Shown: piece by piece, positions 38,955 to 52,600 of the stretch
How positions within the stretch are numbered: position 1 is the first letter of the stretch
How the letters are laid out: each line of letters opens with the position of its first letter
Source: Coenobita brevimanus
Taxonomy: Eukaryota > Arthropoda > Malacostraca > Decapoda > Coenobitidae
Assembly (NCBI GenBank): GCA_032717465.1
Contig: CM064696.1
Location: 54,147,277-54,211,276, forward strand
DNA length: 64,000 nucleotides
Direction of reading: 5' to 3'
Notes under the pieces: generated by a model
Databases searched by the model: none
What the model saw: the letters and a program-made list of their open reading frames with translations, nothing else
What the model was told of the DNA's origin: nothing
Program-made: the position numbers and the translations under genes

Positions 38955-40598
38955 GTTGGATTCTTGTTGCCCATTTTCATGTATTTGCTTGAGTTGACCC
39001 AAGACCTATAAAGCCCTTGTAGGCGTAAATGAGAGAGAGAGAGAGAGAGAGAGAAATTGTTTTGTATTGGCCCAAGGAACAAGTGTGCCAGGTGAAATGG
39101 AGAAGAAATGAAGGGTTGGCACCCAGTCTGACAGCTGTTTGGAAGAATGAAACGGACCATAATGATGACTTGTAACAAATGGCACATGTTTTAAATAGCC
39201 TGTCATGTAAATTTCACCCAACTGTTGAAGATTTTACTTTAGATTATAAAGTAAACAGTGAATATGTTATGGTTGAAAGTTGTTCACTTAAAAGCAGATA
39301 GATTCGTATTTGGTCAGTTAGGTGATAAGTAAAGTATGTATAAGCATTACTGTGAATGTATTTTTCATCAGTATGTATTATAGTAAGCGAGAGTTCAAAA
39401 TGTTTTTATACCTGTACTTTTTGCCATTATCATGATACTGTATTTGCCTTTTTAAAGTTTTTTGCAACATTGAAGAGGGATCATTTGAATTCACATAATG
39501 TTTTCTCTCCCACCAAAAAAATCACAGGAGAGAGATACAGAGAATGATTAAGATGGTAGAATAATGTTGTTGAAGGATGAAAAAATAACTTTTTCCTCAC
39601 CCCTGTCCAACCCCCTCTCTGATCCCTACCCAGTCCCCTCCCTCATCCCTACCCAGTCCCCTCCCTCATCCCTACCCAGCCCCCTTCCTTACCCCTACCC
39701 AGTCCTTTACCCTTACCTTCCCCTTCTGTCATCCATACCTCAACCCCATCTTACCCCTACCCAAACCCCTCTCTCACCCCCTACCCAAACCCCTCTCTCA
39801 CCCCTACCCAAACCCCTCTCTCACCCCTACCCAAACCCCTCTCTCACCCCTACCCAAACCCCTCTCTCACCTCCAACCTAAACCCCTCTCTCACCTCCTA
39901 CCCAAACCCCTCTCCCACCCCCAACCTAAACCCCTCTCTCACCCCCAACCCAAACCCCCCTCTGACCCCCTACACAAACCCCTCTCTCACTGCTACCCAA
40001 ACCACACCCTGACCCCTACCCCCAGCCCCCTCCCTCACCCCTGCCCACCCCCTCCCTCATCGCTATCCCAGCCCCCTCCCTTATCACTATCCCAACTCTC
40101 TCCACCCCTACCCCTACCCTCACCTCACCCCTACCTATCCTCTCCCATACCCATGTCCCAAACCCTTCTTCCCCCTAATCACAAACCTTCCCCCACCCCT
40201 ATTCTAACCCCCTCCATCACTCCTATTCCAGCCTCCTCCCTCACCCCTATCCTTACCTAACCCCTCTCCCTCATCCCAACCCCTACCCAGCCCCCTTCAT
40301 TACCTTCACCACCACCCTAACCCTTCCCCTCACCCCCCACCCCAAGCAACGAGAAGAATAGGGAACCAATAAAATAATTTTATGGTGGCATTGTTTCCCG
40401 TATCTTAATTGGAATGTCAGAAAAAATAGCCAACACTGTGCTGAAATTTATATGTCAAACGACCCTCTGTTATCCATTGGAGCTTTACCCTTGAGAAATG
40501 ACTTGAATGGTGCTAAGCTCTCTTCATCATACCTTCTTTCAAGTGGTGTGCTGTATGTCCTTGATAGCAGGCTATGAAGCCTATGCCCAGGGTCGGAC

Positions 40599-40637
<39 letters not shown>

Positions 40638-43600
40638 TGGAGTTTCACGAACACAGAATTTTACTTATCATTCTTATCGACAGAGGAGGTGGCCAATGCA
40701 GTTGGTCAGACAGGTGGCCGATATGAGGGTGAGATCAAGAGGCTGAAGAAGCTAACGGAACGGCTTGAAGCAGAAAAGCAGCACTATCGTCGGCTGTATG
40801 AGAGACAGCTGGAGGTAGGTGCTGCCTAGGGTTAATTGAGATATAGTAGTTTCTCCTTAACTTGGCCCATATTTTGTCCTTTTGCAGCTTATTTCACATT
40901 GTTCAGTGGCAGTAAAAAGACAATGCTGCAGCCCTCTATCCTCTCCATAGCACTTCTTTGTGACTTGCATCATATTTTAGTATTACTTCGTTATTTCAAC
41001 TCAGTATTCAAGATTAAGAGATGTCAGATTTAGGCCAAGTTACAGTAGAGTGTAGTGGCAAAAGGAAAGTTCTTTATCCCTGATTGTATCCCCTGCCACT
41101 GTCAGATTAGCTCAAGGGTGAGAGCCTGATAAGTCTCAAGGTATTATCGGCTATAATATTCAGGTTGTGGGAGTGGGGCATTTGTCATATAAAAAAAAAT
41201 GATCATGGTAGCAAAAGGTGTGCACTTTACTCCTTATCATATCCCCCACCTCAACAGGAGTCAGATTGGACTAATGGTGAGAGTCTGCAGAGTCCTGGAG
41301 TGTTGTCACCAGTCACCAGGTCCCAGGCCAAATGAGTGCTAAGCCTCAGAGACTCATTTCTACCTTGTAACTAGAGCTTGTCAGATTTCATGCAATCACT
41401 TCATGTTGTACTCAGTTGTGGGAGTGGACAGTTCCATCAGGGAAAAAACAAAGACTATAGTGGCAAAAGGAGTGCTGTCAGTACCTGTACGAGTGGCAAA
41501 AGGAGTGTTGTCAGTTCCTGTACTATTGACAAAAGGAATGTTGTCAATACCTGTACTAGCAGTCAAAGGAGTGTTCATTACTAATTATCATATCTCACAC
41601 CACAACAGGAGTCGGATCGTACCAAGGGTGAGAGCCTACTAAGCCCTGGGGTGTTGTCGGCAGTCACCAAGTCCCTGGCAAAGCGAGTGCCCAGCCTCAG
41701 TCCCTCCACCCTTAGCACGCCAGAGAAAACCACACCCAACACCTCACTGCTCCCTGTTGATGCAGAAAGCCTCGAGGATAGCATGAAGAAGGTGAGGTTT
41801 TGAGGAGAGATGTGGATGGCATGGAAAAGAAGTTGAGGGAGTTAGGTTTAGAGGGAATGGTAAAGAGAAAGAGAGGCTAATAGTGAAGATGACAAAGACA
41901 CAGAGTTGAAGGAAAAATGTGAGAGAGAGTTTTGGAGGGAAAATGTGTAAAACAGACAAGTTTTAAGGTGAGGTGATAATGGTTTGAAAGAAGAATGAGG
42001 ACAATAGGTATGGGAGGAATACTTGAGAGAAAGATAGGTTTAGAGGAAAGACAAGAAAATGGGACAGAGTTGAAGGGAAAAATGTGGGAGACATGGTTGG
42101 AGGTAGGATGAGGAAGAGCCATGGAGGGAACATGAGGGAGAAGTTTGAGCAAAGAGGAGAAGGAAAGACAGGTTTGGAGGATAACTGAAAGGCAGGAGAA
42201 AGTTTTAGAGAGAAAATGACTGGGAAAGAATTATAGAAGGCTAGAGGATTCTGTGCCAAAAGATAAGTATGAAGTGAAGGAAGTTACAGGCATGGTGTGA
42301 ATGAACAAATAATATTCCAAGTCGATAGTGAAAAGCACCCAGTCACAATTCAAGCCCTTCTGCCTTAGTATGTCATCTCTGTTTTATTTCTTATTACTTA
42401 ATTCTTCGTAGGGGAGATTTCTTGCTGTGAGATGGTTAATAAGAGTCTGTCCAGCCCTTCCAGTTCAGAAAGTCTCTCCATAGCTGAAGAAAAGCGTAAA
42501 AAGACGGCTATAAATACAATAAAGTTGACATCCTCTGGCCAGAGGTGCTTATCCCAGAATTATGCACCATAAAGCACAATCATTTGCTCATGCACAATAT
42601 TTGGTAGCATTTTTAGAACTAGATTATAGATTAACATCTTTTCATCTGCAGATTAGTTAGGTATGGATGCTTTGATTACCTGTATCTTTGTTCTTTCATT
42701 TATTGTTTTCGGTCCTCAGCTTTTGTTTTTCAGTTTCTTTTGTTTTTCTTCTTTAAGCTTCATATGGATGGCTGACTGATATGAAAATACAGCATTCATT
42801 GGTTTGAGGGTTGTGACAGTTATATGTAAATTATAATGCAAGTCTCATTCACTTTATCGGTGCCACTGGTACATGCTGGTGCTTTTGAACACACCTTAAT
42901 TGTGTGAAAAACTTTAATCAGCAGCAGGAATTTTGAAAGAATACAGGGTATCCACAAAGTCCTACAGAAATTTATTGCATTTAAATTACTGAGATGCAGC
43001 TTTTTTGTTATGAAAGAATAATTCTTGAAGTTTCAAGATTTTGTCTTTCATATGGAAATAAGTGCTTAAAATGTTAAGCCATTTACAGGCACTAAAACTA
43101 TGTAAACTTTGCATGACTTTGTGAACATGCTGTATATCCTTTAAGTTACTTTGTCTCAGTGCATGTGTTTGCTGCAGGGAATTGTTAAATACAGTACGGT
43201 ATAATGTTTCCCAAATTTCTTCTGATGTCATGTCACCAAGTTCTCAGAATGTTAGCTCATCCCAGATATTGCAAAGAGGATATTACAGTACTAAGAAGCC
43301 GGCTCTCTCCTTCTGACAGACCAGTGACACCGGTAGAAGTGTAAGAGAGGACGGTAGGAGGAGGGTGAGTTGTGTGGCTTTGGTCCTCTCCCTCTACATA
43401 CATACAATACATACTGTATATATATATATACTGTCTCCCTCAGTTCCTCATTAATGGACAGGTTTCAGGTTTCAAGTATTGTGGTACTGCTGTATATGTT
43501 TGCATTTGATTGGATGAGTCTGTTTGTGAGACACATACTGAGAAATTTTGAATGCTATGAAATAACTGAACATAGTCTCTGGATTTCAAGATACTGCTGC

Positions 43601-46600
43601 AGAACTTGAAGCTTGCCTTTAAAATCAGAACTGAGGGCAACTACAGTGTATGTAAAATTTATGCCATGCTTCCTGTCAAGAAATCCCTTTATTGAGGTTG
43701 GACATGGTACAGCTGAAGTTTTCTATAGATTGGAAACTAAAGCAAGTTTCAGAAGAAGCATACAGTACTTACTACAACAGTGATGCAAGCACAGAACTCT
43801 TAATTCATCAGTTTTCATTACATATTTGTAGATAATATGAAACAGCATGTCATTGTTGGTGCTTCAAAGTGCTGGATCCTATAGCATCAGTATTAGTTAA
43901 CATTTAAATGTTTGTAAGAGTTGGTATGATATGTAGAGGAAAGACCATCTCCCATATTTTTTGAGTGCCTGAAGGTTTGACCAGTTTTTAACAACATTTT
44001 CGCATAGTGCATGATTTGAAATAACTGATGTTGTAGAAATATTAAATATATCTTATATACATAGTCGATACCCCTGAAGCCTTGTAATTTAACTTTTTAT
44101 CCCTGCAACACCTGAAGTCCTGTACTGTATGAAGAAGTATCTACATATGATCTACATGTGATGTGGGTTTACTTGCATTTTCAGATTCACGCTTTCTGTT
44201 ATGTAGTAATTGTGTCCAAAACAATCACTGGCTTATACAGAATAAGATTTATTCAGGAGTTGGAGAATCAGAACTCAGAAATTCACTCTCTCTCTCAAGA
44301 CTTTGATAAATTAGATGGAAACCATGTAGATATGACCTGTATGTTGTTGGTGGAGAGGAGGCCTTCAGGGAATGACACCAGCATAACTAAGCTGTAGAGC
44401 CACCTGGTCATACAAACATCCCTCTGCTCCCCTCCTGTCCCCCAAAAAGAGCAGGGTGGACTGCAGGAGATGGGTAGCTTCTCTCTGCAGTCCATCAACT
44501 TCATGTTCAGATAAGCCTGAGGCCACAACAACAGCAACATCAGTACCTGTATGTTCAGGTGGCTAAGTGCAACATTATTTTTAGTTTGTAGGCAATATTA
44601 TAGTATATAGAAATAAAGCAAACTGATAATTTGGTAATGCTAAAGTGTGTTTAGTAGTGCAAGCAACATCTATCTAAACCTGATTAATTATTTCCAGAAT
44701 GCATTAGTATAGTCATAATGACACACTTATGTCCATTCCTGATAGAACCGCTTTTACGTATGAGTTGTGCGTTATGCATGCTTCTTCAGCAGTATCTGGT
44801 TTTTGTGTGGAGTTGAGCGTGATATGGGCTATTGCGTACTTAATGTGTCAGCCAGTCTTTTTGCCTTACTGCTTGCTACTAATGTTTTTTTCTGAGTTTA
44901 CTGTTGCTTTTCCAGTGGAAAATGGTGACATTTTCTTATACATACACAGTTTTGAATGGGAAGAAAACCTTGTGCATGTACTGTATTGTTGGATCTATCA
45001 TATGTGCAATACAGGAGACCCCTTACATCAGGCAGCCCAGCTTAATGCATATGATGACCCCCCTACCCTCAGTGTTGTTCAATGTGATATTTGACCATCA
45101 ATCCATCCATCAGATCCATCTAATCTTGTTTTATCCCTAAGGAACATGAAAGATATCCTCCATACATCAAAGCTGATTTATCTTTCATGAATGTTTTTTC
45201 GGTACTGTACAACATAATAGCATCATCCAGATCTTCTTTCCATCCCCAAGGTGGGGTGAGGATAATAGCATATTCCAATTGGAAATTTTTGTCTGTACCA
45301 CAGTGTTATCATTCAGCATCCTTTTATCTTACCTAAGCACTCTAAACAGACTGAAAGCATTGACTGCCACTGTTAAATACTTCATATTTTGTAACAAGCT
45401 CTACAAGTAATAATATTTGTGGTATCATATTATCAGTGATGATTTTTGTTGTCATTATATAGGCTGGGATGTTGCTGGTGAAGTGGATTGTGTTTTATTT
45501 ATGCAGTAAATGGGTTTAAGCTCCTTCAGTATTCAGAAATACCAGGATGGGTTTTGAGAGTAGAGGGATGTAATTGTAGGCATGTAGAAAAGGCAAAAGA
45601 TTTTTTTTATAATTCGTATTGGCACTTTAGCCTGCAGTCCACAGGATTCACATTAAACTGAGCCTGGGGCCACCGCAACAGCAACAGCTGTATAGTCTGC
45701 AATAGTGTGAACTGAGAATGGAGCACCATCTGGCTCTCTTTTATTACATTCAATTGAGTACTGATATTTTTTTGAATTGTTTTAGCTGTGGTATGATATT
45801 GTCAGTCTTATTCCAAGTGGCCTATGGGACTTTATAGCATTTCCCTTAGTGATTTGATTTCCTTATTATTATTACACCTCAACATGGTGGTAGGTGGGGG
45901 TGCGTACCATCCACTCACTCAATGTGGTGCTGCTTCGGGTGTCTGCCCTTTCCTCTGTGCCTTCCTTTCTCATCTGTCTTTCTTTCCTTCATTCTTTCTT
46001 CTTCCTTCTGCCTGTGGGTGACTTTACATTCCCTTTTCTGTCTTTCTTTCCATCATTCTTTCCTCTTCCTTCTGCCCGTGGGTGACTCTCCACTGAGTGG
46101 CAAGCCGAATGGTTTGCTGTACACCAGGAAACAATTTACTACTCTGGATGGTAACCATATAACCAGATTATGATGCCTGGTGGTTTAGTGAGTAATTAAG
46201 GCTCTCCAATCAGATTGAGCCGTTGCAGGTTTATATCCAAGGTGTGGTTGGGGTTATTGCTCATGTCAGTGCCACTCAGGGATGAGTGAGGCTGGTCACT
46301 CTCATCTTAAATGTCAAGACCTACTTGCCTAGCCCAGGGCTCCTATGCTCCTCATGGGCAACATAGGATTGGATGGTGGTAACCATATAACCAAATTATG
46401 GCACCTGGTGGATGGTAATTAAGGCATTCCAATCAGATTAAGCCTGTGTAGGTTTATATCCAAGTGGTAGTTGGGGGTTTATTGCTCATGTATTGCCACT
46501 CAGGGATGAGTGAGGCTGATCACTCTCATCTTAAATGTCAGGACCAAATTGCCTAGCCCCTGGCTTCTATGCTCTTCTTGGGGCAACATAGGATTGGATG

Positions 46601-49600
46601 ATGGATGGATGAATGAACATGCTATTTTGTGTTATTTATATTCGTTTAATAGTGACATGCTTTTCATCAATACAGAAGGATACTGACATGTAATATGCAG
46701 AATAAATCTCTAAGGAAGAGATGTTACTGATTCTCCAAAACTCCGTAAAATATTACACTCTGTCTAATACACTTGGTGGTGACAGGCACAGGAGGATGCA
46801 GAGCTGCTCCGGTCATTGGTGGAGCCCCTGGAGGAGGAAATCCAGGCTCTGAAGGAGAAGATTCGCACACAGGATGCCCAGCTGCGAGCCCATGAGGCTC
46901 AACAGGCAGCGGCGTTACACACAGCCGACCTGGTGGCCCCACTCCTTCAGGGTACTGATGCAGCTCAGGTGGTGCAGCAACTGGATGAGAAGGTAAGCAT
47001 GCCAGTATGTCTTTCTGCCTGTCTACCTATCTCTTTATATCTATATACCTGTCTTTCTATAGCCAGATGCCACAAGCAAATTGCCTCCATGTTACCTAGT
47101 CATTTGCCATCAGGCTGCCCTCCCCCAACTCACATCACCATCCCACCACATCCATGGTCTCCCCCCACCCCTCTCCCCCACAGCCTTACTCACATCCTCC
47201 TGATCAATATTTCAGTCTCCATACTTCCTTGGCTTTTCAGCTGAAGGGTGTAAGCAGCACGTTAGAAGCCGAAAAAGCTTCAAGAGCAGACCTAGAACTT
47301 TACACAGCCATCCTCAACACTCAGAAGACGGCGCTTACAGACGACGTGGATAGACTTCGTGCACAACTGTCAGAGCTCAGAACAGTGGGTGTTATAGCAA
47401 CAACTCATTCATCATCGTTATTATTGTATCGGGTGTTTGTTAATTATTAGCTGTTTATAAATGCCAGCTAGATCAAAGTTGTGTGTGGTGTTGTTCTCCA
47501 TTCCCATCCCTAGGTGAAAAAAATACTTGTATGTCAGGGTGTTGATGGTGATTGTGACAGAAGCAACTGATGTTTGTTATGATTAAATTAACTTGCATTT
47601 CAGTTACTGGAAATTCCTAAAATACAGCAGTTATTAAAGTTTGCATAAATCACTTAATCATGGCAGATGTTTTGGAGAGCCTCAGAGGGCCCAATACCTG
47701 CCCAGGGCCCCAACCAAATGGCATTTATGGATCTGAAGAAAGCCTGTGACAAAGTGGACAGAGAAGGATTGAGGAAAGTTTTGCACATGTATGGTGTAGA
47801 TGGTAAGCTGCTAGGTGCCGTCAAGAGTTTCTATGATGGTAGTGAGGCATTTGTAAGAGTAAGTGGACATCTAAGTGAATGATTTGAGATCAGTGTGGGT
47901 GTGCGACAAGGTTGTGTGATGTCCTCATGGTTGTTCAGTATATAATGGGGTGATGCGAGAAGTGAAAATGCAAGTAATGGAGAGAAGGGTGGCATTGGTA
48001 ATGAATGGTGATGGATGGATTATCTCAAATTTGTTGTATGCTGATGATGCAGTGCTACTTGCAAATACCGGACAAGAGCTTGGTAGTCTAGTGCAAAGTT
48101 TTGCTGATGTATGTGAGCATCATGCCTTGAGAGTAAATGTAGAAAAGAGTAAAGTGATGGTAATCAAGAGACAAGTTGACTCCCAGTGTGATGTTACAGT
48201 GAATAGAGGGAGACTGGAATTGGTGAGAGAATTCAAATACCTGGGTACAGTGACAGAAGAGGGAGGAAAATGTGCAAAAGAAGCAGAAAGTAGAGTGACA
48301 CATGGAAGGAAGGTAGCTGGTGGTATGAAGGCCTTGATAACAAACAGCCTTGAGTGTTGCAGCTGCTCGAGGCTTACGTGAAGGAGTGTTAATGTCACCT
48401 GTAACGTATGGATGTGAGGCTATGGTGTGGCATGAAAATGAAAAGTCAGGAGCGAGAGCAGTGGAGATGGGACTGCTGAGGATTGTATGTGGAGTATAGA
48501 AAGTGGATAGGATACAAAATAATATGATTCATGAAAGATGTGGAGTGAGGAAGTATGTGGTCATCAGAAATGAAGAGAGGGTACTGAGATGATATGGTCA
48601 TGTGGAGAGAATGGATAACAATAGAGTAGTGAAGTAGTTATATCTGAGCGAATTTGATGGAGGGAGGAGGCTAGATAGGCCTGGGAGAAGGTGGAGGGAC
48701 ATGGTGGATGACTGTGTGAGGAAGAGAGGTATAGAAGTCGGAGAGGCTAGGGGACTGACGAGATCAAGCTGGCTGGATGAATGTTGTGAGAAGTGCATAA
48801 TCAGGGATTTGGCACCCCTTTTTAACTTGACAACGTTTGGATACGTTTATGTGAAGCAACAGGATGTGGTGAAAGTTTTTGGCGTGTCAGGTAGGGCCAG
48901 GATTCCGGGGGCTTGACTGATGAGTGAATGGAAGTGTGGCCCATTGGATTGGGCAAACTTAGGCTGTCTGGACTTTGCTACTCCTCAACCTGCCCTAGGG
49001 TAGGAAAGGTGGTCCGGATGATGATGATGATGCATAAATAGTGAGGATAACAAGTACAGTATTTGATATGTATTTGCATTACATTAACTTGCCTGTTAGA
49101 TACTAAAAGTTTATAAAGAAAAAAATGTTGTTGACTCATTAAGCATGCAATTGTACAGCTTTACGAGGGAGAGCGTCGTCAACACAGGGATTTGAAGCAC
49201 ACGTGGCAGCGAGCTAATGATCAGTTCCTGGAGGCTCAGCGACTGCACTTGGCTGACATGAGGCGAATGCAGTCCCTCCTCACCCCTGATCAGCTACGCA
49301 GACTTCAAGGTCAGCCCCATATCTGGCAACTTTCTGTCACCTTCAGAAACTTCATCATTCTTATTACATTGTTTATTTATAATTTAGGTGTGAATAGTTG
49401 ATAGGTACTGTAATTAAGTTTTGTGGTGGTAGCTAGCTTCAGACACTGAGCAGTATGACAGGATGAAAATGACGTGGATGAAGATGGTAATGCTATTTAC
49501 CTGTATCCAGATTTTTTAGCATGTGATTGTTGGCCTTACTGCATCACTGTATGTGTTATTAAGATAACACTTCCTTGCTTTGCCACTGACAAAGTAAGTG

Positions 49601-52600
49601 TAGGAAATGGGGGGAGGGGGCAAAGTTTATATTGTACAGACATCTGTGGCTTTTTGTAGAGTTCATAAAATCAGCATCTAAACCCACTGAGCCCAGGGAG
49701 ATCTTTTTTCATTTTATTCATATCATCTAAGGATATAATTCATCATATGATAGACATGTTGAACTTTAGGAGTTAGATGTATCCTTAATAAACACTTTCA
49801 GAACAAGAGACCTTTCCCAAATTGAATCAGCTGGTCAGGCAGTAGCAAGATAAAAAGTTTCTCACCCAGGTTTAAGGATTTGAATATCTGTGCTTCAGGT
49901 TTAGTGTGATAAGGAATAAATATGTATGTAAATGTGTGAAACATGCTACAGTGATTATGTTGTGGTGGTAGAACTGCAGCGGAGTGAGGAGTCTGGGAGT
50001 AGAGAAGTAAATAATGATACACGTGCTGATGGTCGGCCTGATACCAAGCCAGCGTCACCACTCCTCTCAGCCTTGTCTCCTGCTGCAAAGAAGCCTGGCT
50101 CATCACACTCTCTTGATAATGAGGTTAGTTAGTATCAGTAATCATGTGAAGAAGATAGCAATGGCTATTATGGATTTACTCCAATTTGACAACTCCTTTA
50201 GCTTGGTTGATGGCCAGTTATACTCAGGTTAAAAGAAATGAATTATTTAGTAAATGAGGAGACTCATTCCTACCACATAACTAAGGTTCATTAACCTCCT
50301 AAAGATGGGTGTCCGCATGTTGTGATAGATGCTGAGGACGGGCATAATCAGCCAGATGTAAAGAAACTTTTAAACCTTAGTAAAAACTTAATGAGTAATG
50401 CTAAAGTAAAAAATTACATACCATTGGAAAGCTCATACCTTCAGGTCTTCCATGAGGTGGCGATGCAGACTACGTGAACATTCACTGGACGGGCAGTGAT
50501 TTTAGAAGGAGATGTACTAAAATCACGTTTTTTCACTCCTATGACCGCTACCTGGAGCTTACCACACTCTGATTTTCACATTATAATTACTATTCAACAT
50601 TGCACATACTATAAACTTTCACTGTGTGATCACTGCATTAGTCATATATCACTGTTTTGACTGCAGTACTCATACCAAACACTTATATTGAAATACATTT
50701 TCATATCAATTAATGACACTATTTTCCAATAAACTGGACACCCCATATTATAATAACAATAGTGATATCACAAATCATGTCACTGTTGCTGCAATATATT
50801 TATTACACAGAGGCACTTAGGCCTATGGAGAATTTTATGTTTCCAATATATACAGTACCTGTATGTATATATAAAAATACAATGGTGGGGGGGTGTTAGG
50901 GAGGGTTTGTTATTGTTATCTTACTACTCCATAGAGCATGGGATGCTGCCGTAATGCCTGCTCCACTTTGAAAAATGGCAGGACTGCATATGCAGACATC
51001 TGTCCCTTCACTACTAATACTGTACTCTTGGACTGCACATGCGGACACCCGTCTCCTAAGGTTAAATTTCATGCAGCTATGACCTATTATTAATAGTGTG
51101 TAAGAAAAAAAAAAAAAAAATTACTAAAGGTATTACGATGCCCTTCTTACCACTAAAATTTCCAACCATTGTGACTTAATATACATAAGAACATAAGAAC
51201 TTCTTTTGCCAGATTGACGATGACCGATCCTCCTCCCTTCTGGACCTTGATGATGAGGCCCCCGCCCCGCCTGCAGTCCCCACCACACATGGGTCGGTAC
51301 CATGCCATTGCTGTAGTACATTTGTTTGTACCTTACAGGGAGGGTCAGTTTGGCATAACCAAGAAGTCTTTTTCCTACCTCATTACCAAGGCTTACTGAT
51401 TTTTCTTGCCCAGTTCTTTCAGGTGAAAACAAACCTACTTCCTCCCCCCCCCCATTTTTTTTTTTTTTTTTTTTCCTGTTTTCCCTGTTCCTTTACTAAT
51501 TTCCTTACTAGTACCTCTTTATATATATATATATATATATATATAAATACATACACACACTTGTTTCTTTACCAGTTTTTTTATGTATCTTTATCCCAGG
51601 GAACAGAGTGATGATCAGAGCAGTGAGGCCGAGAGTCACAGCCTTCCCCCTGACACCCTGGCTCCTGATTCCTTACTGGCAGAGCGCTTCAGTCCAGACA
51701 AGATGCCACAGCTCACACAGGACCAGCAGAAAGCCCTAGCAGGTGTGGAATGCGATTTGTAAATGTATAAAGCATTTAACTTGAGAAAGGTTTTAATCCC
51801 TTTCAGCTCAGCGGATGGCCAGGTGTATTAAGATTTAGGGTCGATTTACCTAGTAATCAAGGAGATACATTCTTGCTTTAACCCTTTAAGTCCGGGTCGG
51901 GTCTTAAGACGGGTTCTCTTGATGGATTCCGGGTCGGGACTTTTGAGTAAAAGAGCCTCAGGCAACGGGTGGCATCGTTTGATACCCCCAACCTTCCACG
52001 TTGCACTCAGAGGGGTCTGGGCTCTGACGTCATATGTAAACAAACCTGCTGGTACAAATGTACCGGGTTTTAGGGTGGATTTTTTTTTTATTTTCGCATT
52101 TTATGCTCAAATAATTACCTAAAAATGACTCATAAACCATAAGATAATTTTCTACAAACAAATATATGCCTAAAATCCTTCAAAAATATGCTGTAATAAC
52201 AGTACATGTGACCGATTTTTTTTTCACGTCTGCAACGCGCGGAGGTTAGGCAGCGCGATTGTGCGTAGCGTGGAGTTAGAGGGAAGTCTTCACTATTCGC
52301 CCTCAGCACAGTATTCAGATGAGATGGCAGAACCGGACAGCAATTTGCAGAACTCTGAAGTGACTAGTAGACTTGATGAAGAGAGGGAAGTGCATGACAT
52401 CACCGATTTTGAAGGATTTTCCGACAGTGATACACAAACTCCGTCAACCTCAGGGGTATCAGTGAGTAGTGCTGGCGTGAAACGTAAGTTATCGCCAGGT
52501 TTGGAGTACGATAGTGATGACCAGGAGAGTGGTAGTGACAGTGAGGGGATGGCACAGGAGAGTGGTAGTGACAGTGAGGGGATGGCAGACAGTGACAGTG

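Larger units (their letters stand above)
28507..40683 (+). other. RABEP1 intron 3 (12.2 kb)
   Basis: The largest intron. It holds the candidate alternative first exon, two sense LINE family B 3' ends, both 34-kb minisatellites, SINE family 2 copy 2, the C-rich array and most of the window's longest microsatellites. 28520-33000 otherwise shows no gene signal. 36180-36400 is relatively GC-rich with a TCAGT initiator-like word at 36288, a possible but unsupported second promoter. Confidence 0.75.

Noticed and set aside
39564..39881. 105-codon Pro/Thr/Ser-rich frame
   Set aside because: Generated by the C-rich minisatellite; period and composition explain it fully.
51293..51299. Alternative donor for RABEP1 exon 10 at gtacca
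   Set aside because: It changes phase so that exon 11 would stop after three codons; the gtcggt donor at 51293 keeps the frame open.
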